Source: Streptomyces echinatus
Lineage (GTDB): Bacteria > Actinomycetota > Actinomycetes > Streptomycetales > Streptomycetaceae
DNA: 64,000 nt
Assembly: GCF_014203595.1 (NCBI RefSeq)
Contig: NZ_JACHJK010000021.1
Span: forward strand, 1 to 64,000
Direction: 5' to 3'
Of the stretch, positions 8,730 through 17,194 are shown in pieces. Every line of letters starts with the position of its first letter. Within the stretch, counting starts at the first letter, position 1. The notes beneath the pieces are model-generated. The model was not told the origin of the DNA and ran no database searches. It worked only from the letters and a program-made list of their open reading frames with translations. Position numbers and translations under genes: made by a program.

Positions 8730-10322
8730 TTACTTCGCGTGGAGCCGACGTAGGTAGGTGTGCATCGGGGGCAGGGAGTCGAGCAGTTCGTCCCGTCGCC
8801 GTTGGACCTGGGTGAACACCGCTTCGGCGGATTCGACGGACTCCGGTCGGTAGCCGAGCGGTGTGGGATCGTGTTCCGGCATCATGCCGAGTCCGGAGAA
8901 CACGCAGTAGTAGTTGGCGTTGCTCCAGAAGTTCCGGAACTCGGCCTCGAAGTTCCCGTAGTAGGTGGTCTCGTCGGTCACCGGTAGGTCCACCCCGAGG
9001 CCGGCCTTGTACATCTCGACCTTGTGGACGAACTCCGGTGCCAGCTCCAGCTCCTTGCACGCCCGCCAGAACGGCGTGTCGTCACGCGGCGCGAAGCTGA
9101 AATGGCCCTGGATGAAGTCTCTCGTGTCGTCGAACATCGCCTCGATCTCGCTGTTGAACCTTTTGCTCAGCACCGGATCGAAGCGCTTGTCCGGGAAGTG
9201 CTTCACCAGTTGGTAGAGGGCGGCGTAGGTGAAGTAGATCCCGGTGGACTCCAGCGGTTCCAGGAAACAGGACGAAAGTCCGATTCCCACACAGTTCTTC
9301 ACCCATGCCCGCCGGTTCCGGCCGACCCGGAACCGGACGTGGTTCATCGGATGCGTGTCCGGGGAGATGCCCCACATCCGGCAGAACTCCCGGGTGGCCT
9401 CCTCCTGCGAGGTGAACCGGCTGGAGTACACGTACCCGGTGCCGAAACGGCCGAGCATCGGTATCTTCCAGGACCAGCCGGAGCTCATGGCTATCGAGGA
9501 GGTGAACGGCTCGACGCCGTTCTCCTCGTCGTCGTGCTCCACCCTGGTGGCCACCGCCCGGTCGTTGAGCAGGTGGTCGCTCATGTCCAGGAACGGTTCC
9601 TTCATCACCTGGTTGATCAGGAGGCTGCGGAAACCGGAGCAGTCGATGAACAGATCCGCCTCCAGCCTGCGTCCTGACTCGGTGGTGACGGCGACGATGT
9701 GGCCGCGCTGATCGGTCTCCGCCGCGATGAACTTGTCCTCGATGTGTGTCGCCCCCTGCTTGACGGTGGCGAACCTGCGCAGGAAGTCGGCGACGAGGTC
9801 GGCGTCGAAATGCCAGGCGTAACTCGCCACGCGGCGGCCGTCGAGGAAGCGCGGGGAGAGTTTCCGGTCGAAGATGGCCGGCTGCGGGTAGCAGGCGCGG
9901 TCGAACGGCTCATCGGTCAGTCCGTGCAGCTTCTTGTACGTCCAGTAGTGCGACAGCGGCAGGTTGTCGTGGTTGGGAAGCAGGCCGAAGAGGTGGTCGA
10001 ACTGATCCCCGTACCGTCCGTAGGGCCGTGGGCGGGACATTCCGGCTCCCGGAGTGCGCCAGTTGATGAACCTGATGCCCATCTTGTAACTGGCGTTGCA
10101 CTCCGGCATCCACTCTTCTTCGGTCACGCCCAGGTAGTCGAAGAACACCCGCTGGAGATTGGGGATCGTGGCCTCGCCGACGCCGATCTTCGGGATGGCC
10201 GGCGCTTCCAGCACGGTGATCCGGACGGTCGGGCCGAGCGCTTTGCCGAGGTAGGAAGCGGTCATCCAGCCTGCCGTACCGCCGCCGAGCACGAGTATCT
10301 TCTTGATCAGGTTGTCGCTCAT
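8730..10322 (-). CDS. FAD-dependent tryptophan halogenase
   Basis: About 530 residues. GGGTAGW at residues 13-19 binds FAD; GVGEATIPN follows; Lys80 in NASYK aligns with the chloramine-forming lysine of PrnA and RebH; GWSWKIP is the halogenase WxWxIP signature; LEPLESTGIYF carries the catalytic Glu; the C-terminal YYGNFEAEFRNFW segment is that of Trp 6/7-halogenases rather than the Trp-5 type. From recall, the C-terminal third looks closer to Thal-like Trp-6 enzymes than to PrnA, but the position is not certain. Its ATG overlaps the formamidase stop (ATGA). Role: chlorinates free tryptophan before ring opening by the adjacent dioxygenase. Confidence 0.95.
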   Translation of the reverse strand: MSDNLIKKILVLGGGTAGWMTASYLGKALGPTVRITVLEAPAIPKIGVGEATIPNLQRVFFDYLGVTEEEWMPECNASYKMGIRFINWRTPGAGMSRPRPYGRYGDQFDHLFGLLPNHDNLPLSHYWTYKKLHGLTDEPFDRACYPQPAIFDRKLSPRFLDGRRVASYAWHFDADLVADFLRRFATVKQGATHIEDKFIAAETDQRGHIVAVTTESGRRLEADLFIDCSGFRSLLINQVMKEPFLDMSDHLLNDRAVATRVEHDDEENGVEPFTSSIAMSSGWSWKIPMLGRFGTGYVYSSRFTSQEEATREFCRMWGISPDTHPMNHVRFRVGRNRRAWVKNCVGIGLSSCFLEPLESTGIYFTYAALYQLVKHFPDKRFDPVLSKRFNSEIEAMFDDTRDFIQGHFSFAPRDDTPFWRACKELELAPEFVHKVEMYKAGLGVDLPVTDETTYYGNFEAEFRNFWSNANYYCVFSGLGMMPEHDPTPLGYRPESVESAEAVFTQVQRRRDELLDSLPPMHTYLRRLHAK

Positions 10323-11248
10323 GTGCTTCCAATGTCTCGGTGGGATCGGACGGAGTCGCCTGCCGCTCTTCTGGATGCCCGCCCGGGCAGCCCGAGCCGG
10401 TGGAGCACCGCGGCGCCCAGGTCACTGGCGGGATCGTCGAGGTCGAAGGTGATGTCGAAGTGGTTCCGGTGCGTGATCACCAGATCGTGGACGGCGGCCG
10501 AACGGGGCGTGGCGGCCTCGACGAGCGCGCGGTGCTGGCGGGCGAACTCGGCGGTCTCGGCGCCGCCGCGCGCCACCACCAGCGGCGGCAGCCGGTCCGG
10601 GAGGTGGCGGATCGGGCTGAGCCTGGCGGCCGCCTCGGAGTCGAGTCCCAGCGGTTCGTTGACGTAGGTGAGCCGGAGCGGTTCGAGGTCGTACACGCCG
10701 CTGAGCAGGACCGCTCCGGCGATCACGTCCGCCGGCTGCGTGCCCCCGGGCATCCAGCCGTCGAGCAGTGCCATCAGCGCCAGATGAGCGCCGGCGCTGC
10801 TTCCGGCGAGCACGATCCGCTCGCCGTCGAACCCGAGGTCCTGTGCGTGCTCCACGAGCCACCGGACGGCGCGTCGTACCTGGTCGACGATCTCGTCGAG
10901 CTGGTACCGCGGGGCCAGCCCGTAGCCGATCGCCGCGAACGCGGCGCCGGCCGGGACGAGCCGGCGTGCGGGAAAGGAGGAGTCGTCCTTGCCGAGTTCC
11001 TGCCAATAGCCGCCGTGCACGAACACCAGCAGCGGCGCCCGTGGGCCGCGCGCCGGGAAGAAGTCGAGGCTTTCGCAGGGCAGTGCGCCGTACCGGATGC
11101 CGGCGTGCACCGGCAGCTCGGTCCTCGTCAGCGCGCTCCGCGTCGTGTATTCGGCGAGAATGGCGGGCATGTCGTCCGCACAGGAGCTCGGGGAATACTG
11201 GCGGTCAAGCTCGGTCTGGTCATATCGGCGGTAGACGAGGAAACTCAA
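10319..11248 (-). CDS. Kynurenine formamidase (alpha/beta hydrolase)
   Basis: About 309 residues. HGGYWQEL is the oxyanion-hole motif of arylformamidases, GSSAGAHLA carries the nucleophile Ser, and a C-terminal THRNHFDI supplies the His. The N-terminal YDQTELDRQYSPSS is also characteristic of the family. I place the start at the TTG preceded by GGGGGAGATCA, which gives MSFLVYRRYDQ; a GTG 18 bases upstream is an alternative. It removes formate from N-formyl-kynurenine made by the TDO directly upstream; the substrate here is inferred to be the chlorinated form. It is coupled by ATGA to the halogenase. Confidence 0.9.
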   Translation of the reverse strand: MSFLVYRRYDQTELDRQYSPSSCADDMPAILAEYTTRSALTRTELPVHAGIRYGALPCESLDFFPARGPRAPLLVFVHGGYWQELGKDDSSFPARRLVPAGAAFAAIGYGLAPRYQLDEIVDQVRRAVRWLVEHAQDLGFDGERIVLAGSSAGAHLALMALLDGWMPGGTQPADVIAGAVLLSGVYDLEPLRLTYVNEPLGLDSEAAARLSPIRHLPDRLPPLVVARGGAETAEFARQHRALVEAATPRSAAVHDLVITHRNHFDITFDLDDPASDLGAAVLHRLGLPGRASRRAAGDSVRSHRDIGST

Positions 11249-11279
11249 TGATCTCCCCCAAATCACCGGGAAATCGGCG

Positions 11280-12290
11280 TCAGATGGCGGTGCGGGCGGC
11301 CAGCAGCTCGGGGAAGAAACGGTGTTCGGCCACCTTGCGCAGCCAGTTGACGCCGGAGGTCCCGCCGGTGCCGGGTTTGTGGCCGAGTATGCGTTCCACG
11401 GTCAGCAGATGGGTGTAGCGCCATTGCGCGTGCAGATGGTTCAGATCAGACAGCGATTCGGCCAGGGCGTACACGTCCGGATGCTCGCGGGGTGACTGGT
11501 AGACCCGCGCCCATGCCTGTTCGACCGCGGCGTGCGGCTGGTACGGCTCGGCGAAGTCCCGCTCGACACAGTGGGCCGGGACGCCCAGGCCCCGGCGCTG
11601 GAGCACTCCGAGCGCCGCGTCGTACAGGCTCGGTGCCCGCAGCGCGGCCATGACCTGCTCGTACGCCCAGCCCACCGGCCGGTACGGTTCCGTCATCCGG
11701 GGAGCCTTGTTGCCGAGCGCGAATTCGAGTTGCCGGTACATGTAGGACTGGATGCCCGACGCCGAACCCAGCTCGTCGCGGAAGGCCGCGAACTCGGTGG
11801 GCGTGATGGTGCTCACCGGCTCCCATGTCGTCGTGAGCACCCGCTGGACGCGCTCGACGCGCCGCAGATACCGAAGGGCCTCGTCGAGGCTGTCCGTGAA
11901 CAGCAGGTCTCGGATCCGGTTGACCTCGGTGAACAGCAGCTTGAACAGCAGTTCCTGGATCTGGCCGGTGATGTAGAACGACAGCTCGGCGGGTTCGCCG
12001 GTGCGCGGATGCTGGAGACCGAGCAGGACGTCCACGTGGTGGTATCCGATGTAGGCCGTGCTCTCGGAGTCGTTCGTGACATCGAAATCGAGCATCGGCT
12101 CACCGCCGGTGCTCTCCGCCCGCCGCCGTCGTTCCTCCTCGGTCAGCGGGGTGTAGGAGCGCGGGTCCGTACGCTCCAGCTTCATTGCGACATCAACTCC
12201 CAACCGATCGCGGACGGCATTCGAGGCCCATGACCGGAGCATTGCACGCCGGTGCGGATACTGATCAGCAATCTTTCGCTTCTCATTCAT
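11280..12290 (-). CDS. Tryptophan 2,3-dioxygenase, long form with altered substrate pocket
   Basis: Heme dioxygenase opening the indole ring, about 336 residues. The C-terminal heme region (RYTHLLTVERILGHKPGTGG) and the QSYMYRQLEFALGNK region, with the carboxylate-binding Arg, match known TDOs. Two changes stand out. The indole-binding His, found in FIIxHQ..ELWxK of other TDOs, is Gly here (FYITGQIQELLFK), and the W of ELW is L. There is also an N-terminal extension of about 70 residues beginning MNEKRKIADQ. The ATG at 12290 is used because a close relative of this N-terminal code lies upstream of the second TDO at 28776; a later ATG near 12185 remains possible. Likely substrate: the chloro-Trp made by the adjacent halogenase. 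Confidence 0.9.
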   Translation of the reverse strand: MNEKRKIADQYPHRRAMLRSWASNAVRDRLGVDVAMKLERTDPRSYTPLTEEERRRRAESTGGEPMLDFDVTNDSESTAYIGYHHVDVLLGLQHPRTGEPAELSFYITGQIQELLFKLLFTEVNRIRDLLFTDSLDEALRYLRRVERVQRVLTTTWEPVSTITPTEFAAFRDELGSASGIQSYMYRQLEFALGNKAPRMTEPYRPVGWAYEQVMAALRAPSLYDAALGVLQRRGLGVPAHCVERDFAEPYQPHAAVEQAWARVYQSPREHPDVYALAESLSDLNHLHAQWRYTHLLTVERILGHKPGTGGTSGVNWLRKVAEHRFFPELLAARTAI

Positions 12291-12326
12291 GGGCGGACTT
12301 TCGGTCTTCAGTACTCCTCGTGCCGC

Positions 12327-14096
12327 CTATTCACGGGCGCCGGCGGCTATCAGCTCGGCAAGCTCGGCGATCGTCGGACAGGCGTAGAAATCCTGCGGGT
12401 CGATCTCGACGCCCGTGCGGCCGCTGATCTCCACGATGATCCGGACGGCCATCAGCGAATGACCGCCGAGCTCGAAGAAGTCGTCGTCGACGCCGACGGG
12501 GGACGTCTGGGTGAGGTCGCCCCACATCTCGGCGAGCCACTGTTCCACCGGAGTGCCGGGGCCGCGGTAGTCCGAACTCAAATCCCCCCGGCCCGGCGGC
12601 GCGTACGCGGTCAGCGCGTCCCGGTCGACCTTGCCGTTGGCCGTCAGGGGCAGGGCCTCCAGCCACACCAGGCCCGCCGGGATCATGTACGGGGGGACAA
12701 GGGTTCCCAGGTGCGTGCGCAGGTGTTCGGAGACCAGCGGTTCGTCGGCGACGTAGAACCCGACGAGGGAGCGCTCGTCACCCGACGACGGGGCGACGAT
12801 CGCGGCGTCCACCACGTCCGGGTGTGCGCGCAGAGCGTGTTCCACCTCGCCCGGTTCGATCCGGAAGCCGCGGATCTTGACCTGCCGGTCCTCCCGGCCG
12901 TGGAAGTCGAGCGCACCGTCCGCATCGCGGGATCCGAGGTCTCCGGTGCGGTACATGCGGTCCCCCGGTACCGCCGAGAACGGGTTCGCCACGAATCGCT
13001 GAGCGGTCAGCGCCGGATCGTTGAGATAGCCGTGCGCCAGACCGGCGCCGGCGGCGTGCACGCGGCCCGTCTGCCCGTCCGGTGCCATCCGGAGCTCGTC
13101 GTCGAGCACGTAGACCGAGGTGCCGTCGATCGCCGGTCCGATCGGCACCCGCGGCGCCTTGACCGGTTCGGTCAGGGCCGCGCAGCAGGTGAACGTGGTG
13201 TTCTCGGTGGGGCCGTAGCCGTTGATCAGCGTCGTGCCGTCGAGTTCCGCCATGGCGGCGTTGACCGCCTCCACCGACAGCACGTCGCCGCCGGCGAGCA
13301 GGAACCTGAGGCCGCGCAGCCGTGCCGCGAGGCCTGACGCGACCAGGTGGTGGAACAGCCCGGCGGTCAGCCACAGGATCGTGACACCCTCGCCGCGCAC
13401 CAGGTCGGTGAGTGCTTCCAGGGGGAGTTGGTGTTCCGGCGCGACCACCAGTCTGCCGCCGCCCAGCAGCGGCCCCCAGATCTCCAGGGTCGCGGCGTCG
13501 AAGGCGAGGGGGGCCAGTTGCAGGAAGACGTCGTCGGCCCTGATCGGCAGATAGTCCGCTCCGACGACCAGCCGTGCGATCGCCCGGTGCGGCACCATGA
13601 CGCCCTTCGGCTTCCCGGCCGATCCGGAGGTGTACGCGATGTAGGCGGTGCTCTCCGCCGAGGTACGGGTCACCGGGGGCGTCGTCGGCCGTCGCGAGGC
13701 GCACGCCGACAGCTCCGCCAGCAAACACCAGGGCGGATCCCCGGCCGTGGCGGACGGCGGCTCCTCGTCGGTGACGACCAGCGCCGGCCGGGCATCGAGC
13801 AGAACCGTCGTCCGGCGCTCCGCCGGCAGGCGGGGGTCCAGCGCCAGATAGACACCGCCCGCCTTCAGGACGGCCACCAGGGTGACGATCAGATCGGCCG
13901 AGCGGCGCATCAGCAGCGCCACCGGGACCTCGGCGTCCACTCCGCGGGCGCGCAGTTCGTGAGCCAGCTGGTTCGCCCGGTGGTCCAATTCGGCGTAGGT
14001 GAGCTCACCGCGGGCGTCGCGGACCGCGATCTCCTCCGGGCGCTTTGCCGCCTGCTGTTCGAAGATCTCGATGACAGATGCCGCTGTACCGGACAT
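12327..14096 (-). CDS. Free-standing NRPS A-T didomain, valine-like code
   Basis: About 589 residues: adenylation domain (AYTSGSAGKPKG, YRTGDLGSRD, TANGK) followed by a carrier with FFELGGHSLMAV. The hand-read specificity code is D-A-L-W-L-G-G-T-F-K, close to the well-known valine codes (DALWMGGTFK type). No condensation domain is present, so it either loads an amino acid for use by another protein or holds it for on-carrier oxidation; the P450 at 5659 is a candidate partner. The start ATG follows AGGAAGGAATCCTGG. It is the first gene of the minus-strand operon that continues into the TDO 36 bases downstream. Confidence 0.92.
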   Translation of the reverse strand: MSGTAASVIEIFEQQAAKRPEEIAVRDARGELTYAELDHRANQLAHELRARGVDAEVPVALLMRRSADLIVTLVAVLKAGGVYLALDPRLPAERRTTVLLDARPALVVTDEEPPSATAGDPPWCLLAELSACASRRPTTPPVTRTSAESTAYIAYTSGSAGKPKGVMVPHRAIARLVVGADYLPIRADDVFLQLAPLAFDAATLEIWGPLLGGGRLVVAPEHQLPLEALTDLVRGEGVTILWLTAGLFHHLVASGLAARLRGLRFLLAGGDVLSVEAVNAAMAELDGTTLINGYGPTENTTFTCCAALTEPVKAPRVPIGPAIDGTSVYVLDDELRMAPDGQTGRVHAAGAGLAHGYLNDPALTAQRFVANPFSAVPGDRMYRTGDLGSRDADGALDFHGREDRQVKIRGFRIEPGEVEHALRAHPDVVDAAIVAPSSGDERSLVGFYVADEPLVSEHLRTHLGTLVPPYMIPAGLVWLEALPLTANGKVDRDALTAYAPPGRGDLSSDYRGPGTPVEQWLAEMWGDLTQTSPVGVDDDFFELGGHSLMAVRIIVEISGRTGVEIDPQDFYACPTIAELAELIAAGARE

Positions 14097-14322
14097 CCAG
14101 GATTCCTTCCTCGTACGCCGGGCAGCCCGGTCCTTGCTGCGGCGACGGCGTCCGGGCGCCGGCGGCCGGTCGACGCCTGGTGTGTGACGCCTGGAGTCAC
14201 GCGGAGTCGGCCCTGACGAGGTCCGTGGTGATCGTTTCACCGACGCTCAGCCCGGCCGCCGCTGAGGGGAAGCGGTCCGGCCCCGGCGGCGTACTGCCGC
14301 TCGCAGGCGCAGAAAAGACCGG
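14097..14322 (-). promoter_or_regulatory. Upstream region of the A-T/TDO/halogenase operon
   Basis: A 226-base gap between the BBE-type oxidase stop and the A-T start on the same strand. It contains the inverted repeat GTGAC-N7-GTCAC at 14184-14200, set inside a near-direct repeat of GACGCCTGG with a 17-base period. This is a candidate operator or promoter element for the chlorinated kynurenine operon. No clear -10/-35 pair could be assigned by eye. Confidence 0.3.
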
Positions 14323-15705
14323 TCAGTTGCCGTCCGCTGGTGGGATGTTGTGGGTGAACCGGAACAGGTTGTGCGGGTCGTGCAGCTTCTTCACGCGTCG
14401 CAGCCGCTCGAAGTCCTCGGCCGCGAAGAGTTCCCGGACCTGCTCCTGGAGGACCGGGGCGCCGTCGTGGTAGACGGAGTTGAGGGCGCGGCCGACGGTC
14501 CACTGCTTCAGGGCGTCGTAGACGCGCTGATGGACCGGCCGGGCTGCGGTGGACGGCGCGGCCGTGCCGCTGGTCATCACTCGCAGCATGTACGCGGCGT
14601 CACGGCCGCCGACCGCGCCCGGGTCGGCGGGCCGGCGGGCGAAGGCCCCGCCGAGGTGGCGGATCTCGACGATGCAGGGCACGGCCGCACCGGGTCCGGC
14701 CACGTCCACGACGGTCCGCAGGGCCGCTGGATCGAGTTCGCGCAGCAGGACGTTCCCGCCGAAGTAGGCGTGCGGGACCCGCGGGTCCTGATAGATGGTG
14801 CCGACCTCGGTGTACGGCATCTCCCGGACGGTGTCGATCAGACGCGGGCCGAGCGCGCGCAGGGGTGCCACGAGCCGTTCGCCCTCCGCGGTGGAGCCCG
14901 TGAAGGCGATGCGGACGTGCGCGACGTAGCGTCCGCGCAGTGACTCGGGGACGGACGGCGACGACGGCCAGGTCATGAGGCCGATCGAGGAGGTGAGTTC
15001 CTCGGGCAGCGTCAGGGTCCATGCTCGGTAGGCGTGCAGCAGGTCGACGGGCTGGTCCGCGGCGAAGTGGAGGCCGCCGCCGTAGAGCCGGGTCACCGGC
15101 ACGAGGGCGGTCTCGACGGCGGTGACGGCGCCGAAGTTGCCGCCGCCACCGCGCAGCGCCCAGAACAGATCGGGGTCGGAGCCGGCCGTGACTCGGCGCT
15201 GCACGCCGTCGGCGGTGACGATGTCGAGGGCGCGGACGTAGTCGCTGGCGTATCCGGTCCGGCGGCCGAGCAGGCCGACACCGCCGCCGAGGAGGTAGCC
15301 GACGACGCCGATGTGCGGGGCCGATCCGTTGACCGGGGCCAGGCCGTGCGGGGCGGCCCGCTCGATGACCTCTCCCCACAGCACGCCGGCCTCGGCCCTG
15401 ACGGTCCCGGCCTCCGCATCCACCGTGACGGCCTTCATCCGGCGGGTGGTGACGAGAACGCCCTCACCGTCCAGGGCGGTGACGATGCCGTGTCCGGTGG
15501 ACTGCACGGCGACGGGCAGTCTCCGCTCGGCGGCGAAGCGGACCGCGGCGCGCACGTCCTCGGGGCGGGTGGCGCCGACGACGACGGCGGGTCGGTGCCG
15601 GAAGCCGGCCTGGAAGCCGCTCCGTTCCTCGTCGTACTCCCGGCTGCCGGGCAGCAGGACGGGTCCTCGCACCTCCGCGGCCAGCGTCTCCACGTCCGCG
15701 CTCAT
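14323..15705 (-). CDS. FAD-linked oxidase, BBE/PCMH type
   Basis: About 460 residues. It has the N-terminal FAD-binding PCMH fold (RPAVVVGATRPEDVRAAV, QSTGHGIVTAL with the flavin-linking His), GYLLGGGVGLLG, and a C-terminal berberine-bridge segment (HDPHNLFRFTHNIPP). In bicovalent members a Cys follows the GGG motif (ACD); here that site is ASD, so one covalent link at most is expected. The ATG follows a strong GGAAGGAGGACAACGG. It is the last gene of the minus-strand block that starts with the UvrA-like gene. A role in oxidising a cluster product is plausible, but I know of no counterpart in the echinomycin set. Confidence 0.85.
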   Translation of the reverse strand: MSADVETLAAEVRGPVLLPGSREYDEERSGFQAGFRHRPAVVVGATRPEDVRAAVRFAAERRLPVAVQSTGHGIVTALDGEGVLVTTRRMKAVTVDAEAGTVRAEAGVLWGEVIERAAPHGLAPVNGSAPHIGVVGYLLGGGVGLLGRRTGYASDYVRALDIVTADGVQRRVTAGSDPDLFWALRGGGGNFGAVTAVETALVPVTRLYGGGLHFAADQPVDLLHAYRAWTLTLPEELTSSIGLMTWPSSPSVPESLRGRYVAHVRIAFTGSTAEGERLVAPLRALGPRLIDTVREMPYTEVGTIYQDPRVPHAYFGGNVLLRELDPAALRTVVDVAGPGAAVPCIVEIRHLGGAFARRPADPGAVGGRDAAYMLRVMTSGTAAPSTAARPVHQRVYDALKQWTVGRALNSVYHDGAPVLQEQVRELFAAEDFERLRRVKKLHDPHNLFRFTHNIPPADGN

Positions 15706-15771
15706 CCGTTGTCCTCCTTCCGTGGACGGCGGGCCGCCGTCCCGCGTGTGCCGCTTCGGCCGACCGGTCCG

Positions 15772-17154
15772 CTAGCGCAGGTACGAGTTGTCCTGCACCC
15801 AGTGGAAGCCGCGGCCGACCAGCGGGAAGGAGCCGAGATCGCGGCGCCGTAGGTGCAGGCGGAGGTGGTAGCCGTCGGCGTCGCCCTCCAGGATCAGCCG
15901 GTCGTCGGCCGGGCGCTCGAAGGCGAACGTCACCTGCCACTTCGGGTCGGCCATCTTGGTCAGTGCGACGGACCGGGCGTTCATGTCGATCGCCGCCATG
16001 CAGGGGTCGAGCGAGTCGTCCATGTGCTGGATGGCCACGGCGTCGGCGGAGTCCACGACGACTCGGCGCCAGCGCTGGCCGTCGGTCGTCACGGGCGGAT
16101 GCTGCTCGCCGTCGATGGAGAAGTCGGTGACGTCCCAGACGCCGTACAGCTCGGGCTTTTCCCGTCCGCCGCCGTGGTTCTTCCAGAACGACCAGTCGTT
16201 GCGCAGTTGTGTGCCGAGCAACCAGAGTCCCGCCCCGGCCTGCAGGGCGGTGGCGATCCGGTTCGCCCGGCGGGAACGGAAGAGGTCCGCGGGGGCGGCC
16301 GCGGGGAGCGGGCGCTCCGTCAGCAGGGCCCCGGCCAGGCGGGGCGTCCGCGGGGCCAGCAGAAGCACGCTGAGCAGGAGCAGGTGGAAGGAGTGGACCT
16401 TGACGGGGACGTCGAAGGTCATGTTGAGGAGGAACACCTGAGCCATCTCCGCCGCCGACAGCGCCGCGCCCAGCGACGCCGTGCGCGGCACGATGAGCAG
16501 CAGCCCGCCGGCGATCTCCGCACAGCCGAGCAGCATCTGGTACGGCTTCGAGGACCCCGTCTGCGCCCACAGCAGGCCCATCGGGCTGAGGTCGCCGAGC
16601 GGCTCGACGAGTTTGGACGGCGGCAGCTGGAACTGGAGCGGGACGGCCTTGGCCGCGCCGTAGGAGAACATCTGCCCCGCGAGGCAGAAGCGGGCGGCCA
16701 GGTGGAACCACTTGGCCGGTGTCGCCTGGTCCGTCCGGTGCCGGTCGAGCAGGGACCAGACCGGGACGGCCGCGGCGGCGCCCGCGAGCCAGCAGAGCTG
16801 CCCCGCCCAGGTGTGCGGGTCGTCGCCGCCGTCGAAGCGGTCACCGAGCTCCTTGCCGAAGACCCGGACGGACATCCAGTTCCGCACCGGGTGTATCGCC
16901 CAGAGCTTCGCCCAGGAGTCGGCCGCTTCCTGGAGGCGCCCCATGCCGCCGCCGCGCAGTGCCAGATAGACCTGCGGGCTGGTCAGGCAGTACAGGCCGG
17001 CGTAGACGGAGCCGAACCGGTAGGCGGTGCGGGCGGCCCCGGCCCAGCGGGGCGGGGCCGGGGAGGTGCCGGCCGACGGGAGCGCGCGTCTGGCCGCCCG
17101 GCCGGCCGGTGAAGACGCGACGGTCCGCAGCCACTTGCCTACTCGCACCTTCAT
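15772..17154 (-). CDS. DoxX-like integral membrane protein with soluble C-terminal domain
   Basis: About 460 residues. Several hydrophobic helices are visible (VYAGLYCLTSPQVYLAL, LCWLAGAAAAVPVWSLL, AEIAGGLLLIVP, HLLLLSVLLLAP, LQAGAGLWLLGTQL), in the style of DoxX/HTTM-like membrane proteins. The last 120 or so residues (from ELYGVWDVTDFSIDG) look soluble and beta-rich. The function is unknown. It sits between the BBE oxidase and the methyltransferase with short gaps of about 40-66 bases, so it is probably cotranscribed. It may aid quinone or redox chemistry at the membrane, or self-protection; neither can be shown from sequence. Confidence 0.75.
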   Translation of the reverse strand: MKVRVGKWLRTVASSPAGRAARRALPSAGTSPAPPRWAGAARTAYRFGSVYAGLYCLTSPQVYLALRGGGMGRLQEAADSWAKLWAIHPVRNWMSVRVFGKELGDRFDGGDDPHTWAGQLCWLAGAAAAVPVWSLLDRHRTDQATPAKWFHLAARFCLAGQMFSYGAAKAVPLQFQLPPSKLVEPLGDLSPMGLLWAQTGSSKPYQMLLGCAEIAGGLLLIVPRTASLGAALSAAEMAQVFLLNMTFDVPVKVHSFHLLLLSVLLLAPRTPRLAGALLTERPLPAAAPADLFRSRRANRIATALQAGAGLWLLGTQLRNDWSFWKNHGGGREKPELYGVWDVTDFSIDGEQHPPVTTDGQRWRRVVVDSADAVAIQHMDDSLDPCMAAIDMNARSVALTKMADPKWQVTFAFERPADDRLILEGDADGYHLRLHLRRRDLGSFPLVGRGFHWVQDNSYLR

Positions 17155-17194
17155 CGTTGATCACCTTCGCAGGAGCCGTGTTCGGTGGTCGCGC

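Noticed and set aside
6897..14096. Actinomycin-type 4-methyl-3-hydroxyanthranilate cluster
   Set aside because: Halogenase and flavin reductase present; no methyltransferase for the anthranilate and no anthranilate AMP ligase in this block.
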